The notes under the pieces are model-generated. The model had not been told where the DNA came from. It saw only the letters and a program-made list of their open reading frames with translations, and made no database searches. The position numbers were made by a program, and so were the translations under genes. This document shows positions 1 to 9,553 of a stretch of 64,000 bases of DNA, piece by piece. The stretch is from Candidatus Zhuqueibacterota bacterium. Its GTDB lineage: Bacteria; Zhuqueibacterota; Zhuqueibacteria; Residuimicrobiales; Krinioviventaceae. Each line of letters starts with the position of its first letter. Positions within the stretch are counted from its first letter, which is position 1. The stretch lies in contig JAFGSB010000018.1 of the NCBI GenBank assembly GCA_016934825.1, positions 62,001 through 126,000 on the forward strand, written 5' to 3'.

Positions 1-54
1 TGGGTCATGAGAAAGTCCTTTTACTATGTAGTTCCTGATTGTCGGGTATCCGAT

Positions 55-1242
55 CTATTTATTCACGGCGTTCAATACCGCCTGTTCTATTCTTCGCAGC
101 GCCTTTTTTAGTAACGGACGCGGACAGCCGAAATTCAATCGTAAAAATCCCGGCGCGCCGAACTCTTTACCATCCGACAGACCGACGCCGAATCTCTCAA
201 AGTGGGCGGCAGGATCATCGAGTCCGGTTGCCGTTAAATCCAGCCATGCCAGGTATGTCGCTTCAACATGATTCACGTTTATACCGGGCAGTTTATTGAT
301 CCGGTCTGCCATCAGATCACGATTGTCAGCCAAATAAGTCAATAAATTCCTGTGCCACTCCTCGCCGTTCCGATAGGCAGCCAACGCCGCGGTATAACCA
401 AACACATTGACGAACGGTACGATGCCCTGCATAGCCCGGTGGAATTGGGCTCGCAAATCCGGATTAGATATAATCGCAAACGAACATCCCAGACCGGGGA
501 GATTAAAAGTCTTGCTCGGCGCCATAAATGTGATGGTGCGCCGCGCGATTTCCGGTCCCAGTGCGGCGGTCGGAATATGATGTTTGTCGGCTTCCAGGAT
601 TAAATCGTTATGGATCTCATCGGAGCAGATGAAAATGTTATGTTTATCACATATTCCTGCCAGGGTTAATATTTCATCCCTGCTGTATACCCGGCCTGTC
701 GGATTATGGGGATTACATAACATAAACAGTACGGTATTTTGTGTAATGGCTTTTTCAAATTCCTCAAAATCAAATATCCACCGGTTATTACTTTTAACCA
801 GCGGAACCGTGAGTAAATTCCGGCCGGAATTCCCGGGTGCCGACAAAAAAGGCGGGTAAATAGGTACCACTGTCAGGACATCGTCCCGTTCCTTTCCGAC
901 AGCCCGGCAGGCAATATTCAAACCGGTAACCAGCCCGGGCAGCCAGATTATCCACTCACTTTCTACGGTCCAGTTGTACTTTTGCGCCAGTCTGGTCATA
1001 ATTTGCTCCGTCAATTCTTCGGGAGCGTGGGTATATCCGAAAACCCCGTGTTCCGCACGTCTTTTTAAAGCGTCTACCACACATTGCGGGGATTTAAAGT
1101 CCATATCAGCTACCCAGAGAGGTATTATATCCCTGTTTTTGTACCTGTCCCATTTTAAACTGGCGGTATTGACGCGGTTGATGATCCTGTCAAAGCCATG
1201 TTTATGCTCCGCTCTTTTCACTGTTCTTTTCCTGTTATCCAT
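55..1242 (-). CDS. PatB/MalY-type PLP-dependent C-S lyase (cystathionine beta-lyase family)
   Basis: A fold-type I aminotransferase-family enzyme of the MalY/PatB branch. Family members cleave cystathionine or other cysteine conjugates to thiol, pyruvate and ammonia in the cytoplasm. The N-terminal signature WVADMDF is typical of this branch. SDEIHNDLIL supplies the cofactor-contacting Asp, and APSKTFNLPGL carries the PLP-binding lysine. The frame stays open upstream to 1347, but that extension is hydrophobic and unlike the family, so I start at the ATG at 1242, which gives about 395 residues, the usual family length. No strong Shine-Dalgarno is visible. It stands alone, divergent from the next gene. 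The exact substrate cannot be told from sequence. A true aminotransferase is possible but less likely. Confidence 0.9.
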   Translation of the reverse strand: MDNRKRTVKRAEHKHGFDRIINRVNTASLKWDRYKNRDIIPLWVADMDFKSPQCVVDALKRRAEHGVFGYTHAPEELTEQIMTRLAQKYNWTVESEWIIWLPGLVTGLNIACRAVGKERDDVLTVVPIYPPFLSAPGNSGRNLLTVPLVKSNNRWIFDFEEFEKAITQNTVLFMLCNPHNPTGRVYSRDEILTLAGICDKHNIFICSDEIHNDLILEADKHHIPTAALGPEIARRTITFMAPSKTFNLPGLGCSFAIISNPDLRAQFHRAMQGIVPFVNVFGYTAALAAYRNGEEWHRNLLTYLADNRDLMADRINKLPGINVNHVEATYLAWLDLTATGLDDPAAHFERFGVGLSDGKEFGAPGFLRLNFGCPRPLLKKALRRIEQAVLNAVNK

Positions 1243-1543
1243 TTTATTTAAACGGCTGTTTCGAGTCAATAGGGTAAATAAATATAAGAATATAAAACAA
1301 AATCTCAAACTGTTCAACAAATCAATCGTTGTATCGTAATCAAACACTTGTTACGGTATCTGTTTGATGATCCGTTAAACAAACACAAAGCATGAAAATT
1401 AAATTTCATAAAAACAACAACTTAATTCATCAATTCATTTTTGTAAAAATAATTATAGCAGGTGTGGTATTTGCAACATTTGTTTTAAAAATTTTCCTTT
1501 AATAAATCGAGTTACAACAACAATAAAACAGGGTAAGGTAAAC
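1243..1543. other. AT-rich divergent intergenic region
   Basis: About 300 bases separate the divergent C-S lyase and the secreted propeller/PKD protein, so promoters for both should lie here. The sequence is very AT-rich. I could not assign a convincing -35/-10 pair, and I see no RNA gene or repeat in it. Confidence 0.6.
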
Positions 1544-4500
1544 ATGATTTTAAGAAAAAAAATATTAAAAAATCCTTTGCTGCTTTTCTGCATTTCATTT
1601 CTTCTTTCAATTACAACTGCTTTCGCTGTTGATGTGGACGACCTGCAAATCATTCCCAAATATGTACTGGATACGGACGGCTACAATGCCGATGTCGCTC
1701 TCAATCCGGTTGACAAATCCGTTCACGTCTGCTGGGTTAAGGACGGGGACCTGTATTATGCTTATAGAACAACAAACGGTTCGTGGAGTTTTACCGAGAA
1801 AATCCCGGATGGCGGGATAACATTATTTGGAGTAGAAGACAGATATAGTGACGGCACAACCATACAGGGCACATGCGCGGCAATGACCGTGACGGAAAAC
1901 GGCGAGGTTTGTTTTGCCTACACGGAGGAAGCCGGCAATGTCTATTTTGTTAAAGGCTCGTCCGGGAACTGGAGTGCTCCGGTTAAAATCTCCACGTCAT
2001 CCTCGGTAAAAACAAATTTTGACATGATTGAAGCGAACGGCAGTATTTATGTTACTTACGAAGAAGGCGCGGCAGACTATCAATATATGTGTTCTTATAT
2101 TAACGGAAGCTGGGGTACGCCAAAAAATCTCGGCAGAGGTGAAACGACATACCTGACGAAAAACAATACCGGCACAATTTATTTTCTCGGTCGTTCACGT
2201 GATGCCGTTCGTAACGCGCGGTTCGGTTATTTTCAGGCCGGAGAAAGCACCGTAAATTTTGTTTCCGGCGCTACCGACGCCGTTACAAGGATGGGACACG
2301 GTCCGAATCTGGCCGTCGGCAACGGTAATCTGTATCTGGCCTGGAGTGATGTCCTCGAACTGGATAATACCCACAAAACCGCCCTGTACTGTGCAACCGC
2401 AGCAGAACCGGGACTGAGCTGGAACACTAAACTCGGCGGCGACGAACCTTTATACTGGGAAAACACGGGCGCTCCATTTTCCTATGTTGAAGTATTCAAA
2501 GACGGAACGGTGTTGTACCTGAACGGAAGGAGAGCAAGCCGCCGTTTTATGATCTGGGACGGTAAAAACTGGAGTAAAACCCGTCAGGCGCCATGGGAAA
2601 GCGGTCAACCGAATGTGGCCAGCGACGGTACAACGATATGGGTCGCCGTTGCCGAGCTCCCGGGGACTGAAGTTTCCGTGACCGGCATCAGTTTGCCCGG
2701 CACCGAAGACCTGGGATCGTTTGATATCCTGAATAAAAACGTATTTGATAGCGGCGGATTCAGCGGCGACATTGCCCTGAATCCGGTAAACGGCGCTCTG
2801 CACGCGGCCTGGGTTCACAATGGCGATCTCCGTTTCCGTGTTAAAAACACGGACGGAGACTGGGGCGCTGCTGAGACTATTCCCGATAACAATATAAAAG
2901 TATATGGCGAGGACCAGTACGGCTACCCGCAAAAATGTATATCACTTGATGTTGATGAAAGCGGTTTGACGCATATTGTTTTTACGGACGATAACGGGGA
3001 TGTATACTATATCAAAGGCAATCCGGAAAGCTGGGACGCGCCGGTCCTGATTGAGGATTCCGGCCCCCTGACCCTGTATCCCGATATTATTACCTGCGAC
3101 GAAAATGTCACTATCGCTTACCAGGACGTAACGAACAGTGAGATCAAAACGGCCGAATATAAAAATAACGCCTGGCAGCCGGCCGGGCTTCTTGAACAGG
3201 GCACGTTCCCGTCATTATACCGGGGGGAAAACGGCATGATCTATATTTTATACCAGGAACATGGCGGTAACCGAAACGCCAAATTCGCCTGGAAAGTGCC
3301 CGGCTTTACAGAGTGGAATTATAGAACAAATGTGACCGACGCCGCGGATGAGGTTGGCGATTCCCCCGCCCTCTCGGTGGGTAACGGCAGGATATATCTC
3401 GCCTGGAACAACAATACGGAGACATCCGGGGATTATAAATCGCAAATTTACTGCGCCGCCGCGGATGAACCGGGGCTGACCTGGACCGGTAAATTAGGTC
3501 AAACCGAGCCGATATATTACGAAAACACCTCTGCGCCGCTGCTGCGTACGGCCGTTTATTCGGACGGCAAGGTCATCCTCCTAAACGGACGGAGGCGGAG
3601 TCCGCGTTTCACCATATGGGACGGCAGCGCCTGGAGTCTCGCCTTCAGTGCTCCCTGGGATGAAGGGCACCCACAGGTCGTGTGCGACGGCAGAACAACC
3701 TGGGCCATCGTGTCCGATATTTCGACCGAATCGGGGCAGGTATCTGTAAGCGGCGTCAGAAACCTGGATGCGCAAAAAATTGACTTTGCCAATGCAAGCC
3801 CGGCTATAATTTCTGTGCCAGATACGAATACCGTTGCCAATTCACTCTGGTCCTATCAGTGTGTGGCCACCGATGACGGCATCAACCCGCCGGTCTATTC
3901 CCTCATTCTTTTCCCTGAAGGCATGACCATTAATGCCGCTTCCGGACTGATTGAATGGACGCCTGATACGGAGCAAATGGACGATAACAACTGGGGTAAA
4001 GGTAAAGGCGTTTTCCTTGTCGGCGTTAAAGCGGCCGATGAAAAAGGGGCATATGCCGCACAGTATTTCTGGCTGTATATAAGGGGTTCCAATCACGCCC
4101 CGCATATCACATCGACACCGGTCACGGAAGCTTTTATCGATTCGCTGTATTCCTACCAGGTTACCGCAGAAGATGAGGACGGCGACACGCTGAAATATTA
4201 TATAGACCAGGGACCGGCCGGGATGTCAATCGATTCTTTATCCGGGCTGGTAACCTGGACGCCGGTGGACGGACAGGCCGGCGATCACGATATTATTGTG
4301 TCCGTTAAGGACGGCAAAACCGGTACGGATTCACAGAACTTTACCGTTACGGTTATTAAGATATATACAGCCCCCGAAGCGTTGTTCAGCGCGGACACGA
4401 CATCGGGACTCGTACCGCTGACCGTGCAATTTACCGATCTGTCAACCGGGGATATCACAGAATGGGAATGGGATTTTGGGGACTCGACCTCAAGCACTTT

Positions 4501-5425
4501 GCAAAATCCCGTACACACATACACGCAGGCCGGCAGTTACACTGTAAAATTGACTGTTGCCGGGCCCGCCGGGCACTCTACACTGTCACGCGAAAATTAT
4601 ATTCAGGTTTACAGTGCGGATTTGGTTCCGGATTTTTCCGCTAACCCATTATCCGGTACAGTCCCGCTGACTGTACAATTTACGGACAGTTCGACAGGCG
4701 ATATCACAACCTGGACCTGGGATTTTGGCGATTCAACCACAAGCAATCTGCAAAATCCTGAACATATCTATACCAAAGCCGGAGTATACTCGGTCAATCT
4801 GACGATAACCGGACTGCCGGGCACCCGCTCACTCACAAAGGAAAATTATATTACCGTTTTACCGCCTGCGCCGGTGGCCGAGTTTACAGCGACCCCGCTT
4901 GCGGGAATTGTGCCGTTGACAGTCAAATTCACCGATGCTTCATCCGGGAATATCAATTCCTGGTTCTGGGATTTTGGCGACAGCACAACCAGCAACGAAC
5001 AAAATCCCGAACATGTCTTCCATGTGGCGGGAACCTATACCGTCTCTCTTGCCGTGACCGGCGACGGCGGCAGCGACACTTTAAAAATAACGGATTATAT
5101 CAAAGCGGAGAATCCGATGGGAATTGAATCGACCGAACTGCTGCCGACAGATTACAATTTAAACCAGAATTATCCCAATCCTTTTAACGCACAGACAACG
5201 ATAGAATATCAGTTACCCAAATATTCCAATGTGTTGGTATCAATTTATGATATAAACGGTAAACTGATCAACATATTGCATGAGGGCAGACAGGAGGCCG
5301 GTTCCTATAAACTCAACTGGGACGGCACGGACTATACGGGCAAGACAAGCGCGTCGGGATTATATATCATTCAAATGCGGGCCGGGCACTTTTCCGATAA
5401 TAAAAAAGTGATATTACTCAAATAA
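1544..5425 (+). CDS. secreted beta-propeller/PKD protein with Por-type C-terminal sorting domain
   Basis: A 1293-residue exported protein. Residues 1-28 form a signal peptide. Roughly 40-380 and 395-745 are two diverged copies of the same sialidase/BNR-like propeller unit; each ends in a GRR.S.RF.IWDG..W block followed by APW. Two cadherin-like putative Ig domains follow (about 750-850 and 850-938). Three PKD domains come next (about 943-1195, each with the WDFGD motif). The tail from about 1203 contains NQNYPNPFN and ends in VILLK, the type A sorting signal used by type IX secretion in the FCB group. The role is probably surface-attached or released binding or adhesion. I see no catalytic signature, so an enzymatic role is unproven. 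A GGGTAAGG-like ribosome site precedes the ATG. Confidence 0.88.
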   Translation: MILRKKILKNPLLLFCISFLLSITTAFAVDVDDLQIIPKYVLDTDGYNADVALNPVDKSVHVCWVKDGDLYYAYRTTNGSWSFTEKIPDGGITLFGVEDRYSDGTTIQGTCAAMTVTENGEVCFAYTEEAGNVYFVKGSSGNWSAPVKISTSSSVKTNFDMIEANGSIYVTYEEGAADYQYMCSYINGSWGTPKNLGRGETTYLTKNNTGTIYFLGRSRDAVRNARFGYFQAGESTVNFVSGATDAVTRMGHGPNLAVGNGNLYLAWSDVLELDNTHKTALYCATAAEPGLSWNTKLGGDEPLYWENTGAPFSYVEVFKDGTVLYLNGRRASRRFMIWDGKNWSKTRQAPWESGQPNVASDGTTIWVAVAELPGTEVSVTGISLPGTEDLGSFDILNKNVFDSGGFSGDIALNPVNGALHAAWVHNGDLRFRVKNTDGDWGAAETIPDNNIKVYGEDQYGYPQKCISLDVDESGLTHIVFTDDNGDVYYIKGNPESWDAPVLIEDSGPLTLYPDIITCDENVTIAYQDVTNSEIKTAEYKNNAWQPAGLLEQGTFPSLYRGENGMIYILYQEHGGNRNAKFAWKVPGFTEWNYRTNVTDAADEVGDSPALSVGNGRIYLAWNNNTETSGDYKSQIYCAAADEPGLTWTGKLGQTEPIYYENTSAPLLRTAVYSDGKVILLNGRRRSPRFTIWDGSAWSLAFSAPWDEGHPQVVCDGRTTWAIVSDISTESGQVSVSGVRNLDAQKIDFANASPAIISVPDTNTVANSLWSYQCVATDDGINPPVYSLILFPEGMTINAASGLIEWTPDTEQMDDNNWGKGKGVFLVGVKAADEKGAYAAQYFWLYIRGSNHAPHITSTPVTEAFIDSLYSYQVTAEDEDGDTLKYYIDQGPAGMSIDSLSGLVTWTPVDGQAGDHDIIVSVKDGKTGTDSQNFTVTVIKIYTAPEALFSADTTSGLVPLTVQFTDLSTGDITEWEWDFGDSTSSTLQNPVHTYTQAGSYTVKLTVAGPAGHSTLSRENYIQVYSADLVPDFSANPLSGTVPLTVQFTDSSTGDITTWTWDFGDSTTSNLQNPEHIYTKAGVYSVNLTITGLPGTRSLTKENYITVLPPAPVAEFTATPLAGIVPLTVKFTDASSGNINSWFWDFGDSTTSNEQNPEHVFHVAGTYTVSLAVTGDGGSDTLKITDYIKAENPMGIESTELLPTDYNLNQNYPNPFNAQTTIEYQLPKYSNVLVSIYDINGKLINILHEGRQEAGSYKLNWDGTDYTGKTSASGLYIIQMRAGHFSDNKKVILLK

Positions 5426-5487
5426 AAAAGATATTAATTTATAAGGAATTTTCCCTGTTAAACAAGCCGTTATAAAAATTACTACCC

Positions 5488-5529
5488 AATTATCACAATA
5501 AGGGGTTGTTACCCCTTGTTGTGATAATT
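5488..5529. terminator. bidirectional hairpin terminator between convergent genes
   Basis: Two 19-base arms (5488-5506 and 5511-5529) pair with a single G-T wobble around a TGTT loop. The hairpin sits exactly between the convergent ends of the secreted propeller protein and the DUF5723-like barrel. Short T-rich tracts follow in both directions, so it can serve both transcripts. Confidence 0.85.
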
Positions 5530-5550
5530 AATGATATTTTGAAATTTTTA

Positions 5551-6861
5551 TTATAACCCGAACTTAAGACTGCTTGCCAGGATCAATCCCTTGTATGTGT
5601 TGGCCGTAAATCCGCCTCTGCTGCCGATCCCGAAATCGATGAAAAAATATTTTCCTCCCAGTCCGATTGCCGCGTTGAAAAAATGATCGGACAAATAACT
5701 GTACGATGTGTACAAATGGAATACTGACCAGTTCATGCCGCCGCCCAGCGCGAACATGTACTTCCCTCTGTTGGTTCCGGTTTCCGTCGCGTACACAAAG
5801 CGTTTAATCTGTCTGCTTACGGCAATCCGGAAATCGAACGGGGCGCGGGTGCTAAAATGAGGGATGTCATACTCTTCATTTTGAAAAATCTCATCCGACT
5901 CCAGTTCCGAAAGCTGGTCATCGCCAAAAATAAATTTGGGAACGCCCGTGTCCAGCACTCCCACATATTCTTTGGTGCCGTTATTCCATTTCATGTTATG
6001 ATATACATTGCGCAGAACCAGCGAAATCGTGTAAAAATCATAAGTTTTGGCGGAGAACGCCAGATTGAGTCCCGCACCGGTTCCGGCGAGTTTGCCGTTT
6101 TCGATCATAGTGCCCCTGCCGTAATAGGAACCGCTGGCCGCCAGGCCCGCATCGTTTATAATGGTCGCGATTTCCGCCCGCTCGGTCTGGAACGCGCCAA
6201 AGCCCAATAAAACGGACATACTGGCTCCAACGGCAATCTCCGAAAAATCCAATATGGGCCGGTTAAATATATACAGCGTGCGGTTCTTAAAAATCGTTTG
6301 ACCGTACGCCAGGTTGATATATCCTATCGCTTCCGCATCTCCCCTGGGATTAAAGATATAGGTTTGCTGCGACAGCCCTTTCAGCGGGATTTCAAACATT
6401 TGTTTGGGAATGGCCGTATTAACATTGGCCTTCATGGAAAAACTGATGCCAAAGTTCTTAACGGCAATAGTTAATAAAGAAATATCCGTTAACGCGTCGA
6501 CACACAATCCGTCATCCGGCAGGCAATCCAGTAATCGATCAATATCTTCAGGTGTTAATACATTATTCTCGCCGGTAAAATAGTCCTCATACAATGCTTG
6601 ATTAAACGAATTGTTGCCGATCTCCATCCTGATGCCGTATAAACTCATTGACGTTCCAAAGCTGTTATCTTTATGGAACGCCAGATTGGCCGGATTCCAA
6701 AAAATCGCTTCGGAGCCTCTTGATAAAGCGGTATAGGCCTGCCCCAGTCCCAGACTTGTCCCGCTTTGTGCGAACGCGATCTGTATGGGAATAATTGCGA
6801 TAAATATCAATATGCAAAATTTTCTGTAATGACTCTCAGTCATTATCAAATGTTTCTTCAT
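5551..6861 (-). CDS. outer-membrane beta-barrel protein, DUF5723/PorV-like
   Basis: An exported protein of about 436 residues. A hydrophobic signal peptide ends near AFAQ. The mature N-terminus carries the pattern LGLGQAYTALSRGSEAIFWNPANLA, seen here in shortened form as A..RGSEA.FWNPANL. That glycine/alanine-rich 'WNPA' motif is shared by FadL-like, PorV-like and DUF5723 barrels of the FCB group. The rest alternates short strands and ends in SLKFGL, fitting a barrel terminus. Two starts are possible: the ATG at 6861, or the ATG at 6843, which overlaps the upstream stop by 8 bases and gives a normal 25-residue signal peptide. It is coupled to the upstream lipoprotein gene. The exact function is unknown; a role in outer-membrane assembly or transport is inference. 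Confidence 0.75.
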   Translation of the reverse strand: MKKHLIMTESHYRKFCILIFIAIIPIQIAFAQSGTSLGLGQAYTALSRGSEAIFWNPANLAFHKDNSFGTSMSLYGIRMEIGNNSFNQALYEDYFTGENNVLTPEDIDRLLDCLPDDGLCVDALTDISLLTIAVKNFGISFSMKANVNTAIPKQMFEIPLKGLSQQTYIFNPRGDAEAIGYINLAYGQTIFKNRTLYIFNRPILDFSEIAVGASMSVLLGFGAFQTERAEIATIINDAGLAASGSYYGRGTMIENGKLAGTGAGLNLAFSAKTYDFYTISLVLRNVYHNMKWNNGTKEYVGVLDTGVPKFIFGDDQLSELESDEIFQNEEYDIPHFSTRAPFDFRIAVSRQIKRFVYATETGTNRGKYMFALGGGMNWSVFHLYTSYSYLSDHFFNAAIGLGGKYFFIDFGIGSRGGFTANTYKGLILASSLKFGL

Positions 6862-8854
6862 TTATTTTCATTGTCCCGGTTATATAGGAATTTTTGAGAA
6901 TAATTTTATCTGTTGCTTTTAACCGGGCTTTTTTAAGGGCATCCAGTTTGACGGACCAGATTAAAAAATCAGAACCGGTCAGCAGTTTTATCTGCTCTTT
7001 GTTCAAGCTGACCGATAACATTTCATCTTTAATATTGATTACATTGCCGTCCGCATCACAACCCGCGGCATCGAAATGTACGGTTGTCAACATCGGCCAG
7101 TTCTCCCTGCACTGTGAAGCACATGTCAGGGAATCAGCAAGCCTGATCTCCAGATTTCCACCGATCGGCAATCCATTGGTTATCGTAAATTCCAATTTCA
7201 CATCCTGTAAATTATTGACTCTATCATTATCAGAGCCGTTAAAATCGAGTTTTGTCGTATCCCCTTCCAAAAGCGTATTTTCCTGTATGCTGAATACCAT
7301 CGGCACATCAATCGAATAATCGATTTTAATTGGTGTATCGCTCAATGTTGCATTATCATCCTGAAGCCGGGCAGAACCTGAAAAAGCCACCCGCTGAGGC
7401 AGAATATTGATCAAATCCACAAGACCATTTCCTGATCCTTCCGGTAATCCGTTGACATTCACTCCCTGTCTGGAAATTTCAATATGGTTTCGCGGATTAT
7501 CCTGCAATTGAAACGTATATTGCGCCGTGGCGTCATCATTTACGTTTTCTCCGTCAAGCTTAAGATTGACCAGCATATCCGATGGATTGTTCTCAAAATC
7601 AAGGGACATAATGACTTCCTGTAAATTGATTTTGGGCAGGTCCAGTTCCGTTTGTAAAATTTCTTCCTCAAAACTGGGAAACAACGTCGTTAAATCCAGT
7701 GCCGCAGTCAATTCGGAAAATTTAAGTTCGGATACCTGTGCCGATGCGATAAATTTATCACCCGCCGCTATTTTTATCATATCACCGGTTTGAGGCAATA
7801 ATGTCGTAAAAATTTCCAGATCGAGTTTCCCGTTTCCCATATTTATGGTTGTATTGGCAAGATATATAATTACTTTTTCAGATGATTTGCTTAACAGACT
7901 GAATATTTCCGTTTTGGGCTGCAGATGCTCATCCAGAATACCGGGAAAAAACAACCGGATCTGAACGGGCATGTAAAAATTGCTTTCAATAAAAAATGAA
8001 ATATCCCCCCCGGTAACTCTGGCCGAGTTGATAACCAGGGAATCGGTGCTCAAATCAAGCTTTGTTTTTACCGAAAACGATTGTGAGGGGATTTTGGCTT
8101 CGGCAGCGACCGCGATTAAATCACTCATGGATATTTCCACATCAAACCCCTGGTTATCCGAAAGATAAACAGATTCGAAGCCGGTTCCGATATTTGTTCC
8201 CGTTAAAATAACCTGGATATTATTGGAAATTGTCTTTCCGGCCAGATCTAAAAACGCCTGAGCTTCTCCGCCAAACGGCTGGATCAGTTTATCATATAGC
8301 ATTACACTGACCGTATCCTTCATCACCCGGTCATAAAGCGCGATTCTGACCGGCTTGCCAAGCGGGAAAGCCAGATTATTTATTATTTTTATATAAATCG
8401 TCCCGGATTCAAACGTAACGGAATAAAAATTATCCAGTTGCAGGCTTTTGGAAATATTATAACTTGAACCAGGTATAGGGACACGGGCGCCGTTATATAA
8501 CTGTAACTGTGGAAAAACTTCATATATATTAAAATGAATTCTCTGACCCTGGTTACCTTCGATTTTAAAAGCGCCGACCTCGCCGTTTATAGAGTCCGGC
8601 TGAATACTTTCGAGCCGCATTTGTTCCGATAAATCCATCTCCTTTTGACCGCTTAAAAAGATATGGAACAAGTCATCATCATCGGTCATAAAATTGGAAT
8701 CGGGTAATTCTTCTCCAAGAATAAGAGTATCGGCCGCCATCAACGGTATTCTTGTCAGGGATATTTCCCATTCGGGCATCTGGGGTTCTTTAGGGAAGGA
8801 ACAGGAGAGGAATAACAATAATACAAATAACAAATTTTTTTTAACGCTGTACAT
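6836..8854 (-). CDS. large lipoprotein of unknown function
   Basis: The product begins MYSVKKNLLFVLLLFLSC, a clear type II (lipoprotein) signal peptide with a FLSC lipobox, so it should be lipid-anchored. I start at this ATG (8854), not at upstream in-frame codons, because it places the positive charges and hydrophobic core correctly. The remaining roughly 650 residues are rich in beta-prone segments of about 90 residues, with a long series of 'integral plus Leu/Ile' strands, and contain no motif I recognise. Its 3' end overlaps the start of the DUF5723-like barrel gene, which implies translational coupling. The pair may form one envelope assembly, with the lipoprotein as the periplasmic or surface partner. 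Confidence 0.75.
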   Translation of the reverse strand: MYSVKKNLLFVLLLFLSCSFPKEPQMPEWEISLTRIPLMAADTLILGEELPDSNFMTDDDDLFHIFLSGQKEMDLSEQMRLESIQPDSINGEVGAFKIEGNQGQRIHFNIYEVFPQLQLYNGARVPIPGSSYNISKSLQLDNFYSVTFESGTIYIKIINNLAFPLGKPVRIALYDRVMKDTVSVMLYDKLIQPFGGEAQAFLDLAGKTISNNIQVILTGTNIGTGFESVYLSDNQGFDVEISMSDLIAVAAEAKIPSQSFSVKTKLDLSTDSLVINSARVTGGDISFFIESNFYMPVQIRLFFPGILDEHLQPKTEIFSLLSKSSEKVIIYLANTTINMGNGKLDLEIFTTLLPQTGDMIKIAAGDKFIASAQVSELKFSELTAALDLTTLFPSFEEEILQTELDLPKINLQEVIMSLDFENNPSDMLVNLKLDGENVNDDATAQYTFQLQDNPRNHIEISRQGVNVNGLPEGSGNGLVDLINILPQRVAFSGSARLQDDNATLSDTPIKIDYSIDVPMVFSIQENTLLEGDTTKLDFNGSDNDRVNNLQDVKLEFTITNGLPIGGNLEIRLADSLTCASQCRENWPMLTTVHFDAAGCDADGNVINIKDEMLSVSLNKEQIKLLTGSDFLIWSVKLDALKKARLKATDKIILKNSYITGTMKINEETFDND

Positions 8855-9553
8855 ATAAACCACAATATTTACTAATACGGTATTTTTGAACATAGACGTT
8901 GATATTACATAAAATCCCTTCCAGAGAAAAATTTGAGGCTTTTATAGGACAAAATGACTATAATAAAGGGAACAAAAGTACCCACTTTACTCATAAAAAT
9001 TAAATTGTATAAAGTGTCCATTACTATTTCATAAACATATAACTATAATCACTTGTTATTAAAGGCATTACAAAAAACCAATCCGAAGCATCTTTTATGC
9101 AGAAATAATCAGTTTTTGTGTCTTCCTACACCTGCAAGTACTTTGCCACAATTTTTTAAAAACCCCGGATTGTGGTTACTTAAACTTTTTTAATGCATTT
9201 TTCAAAATAATTGATTACTTTAATAATTCGTATCCGGTGGTATCCGGGTACACCACCTTAAACATTCTCTATATCTATATTCGGATGTTTTTTTGTTTAC
9301 TAAAGTTTTTATCGATACAATTTTTCGAAATTCTAAAACCAATTATATTGGACATACAAATCAGGAAAGGTTAAAGTGCATACTAATCGTGGGCAGTTGG
9401 AATAAAGTAAATTGATTCAAAAACAGTCTACCCTGAATTTTCGTATAGTTATTGATTGTTCCCGTTTTTTGCTGTGTTGAATATTCGTTTTTTTGTGTCC
9501 GAATTCTTGTTTATAAAAATAAATATGTAAATCATTAATATTTTTTTATTCAA
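8855..9553. other. long non-coding stretch, AT-rich, with small inverted repeats
   Basis: Nearly 700 bases lie between the divergent lipoprotein and MFS genes without a credible coding frame. At 9231-9257 a direct repeat TATCCGG-TGG-TATCCGG overlaps a hairpin with GGTGGT/ACCACC arms. It shares GGTATCCGG with the palindrome at 16899. A weak inverted repeat CCACAAT...ATTGTGG lies at 9146-9175. Half-site-like GTGTCC strings occur near 9013 and 9496. It should contain divergent promoters, but I cannot place them with confidence. Confidence 0.5.
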
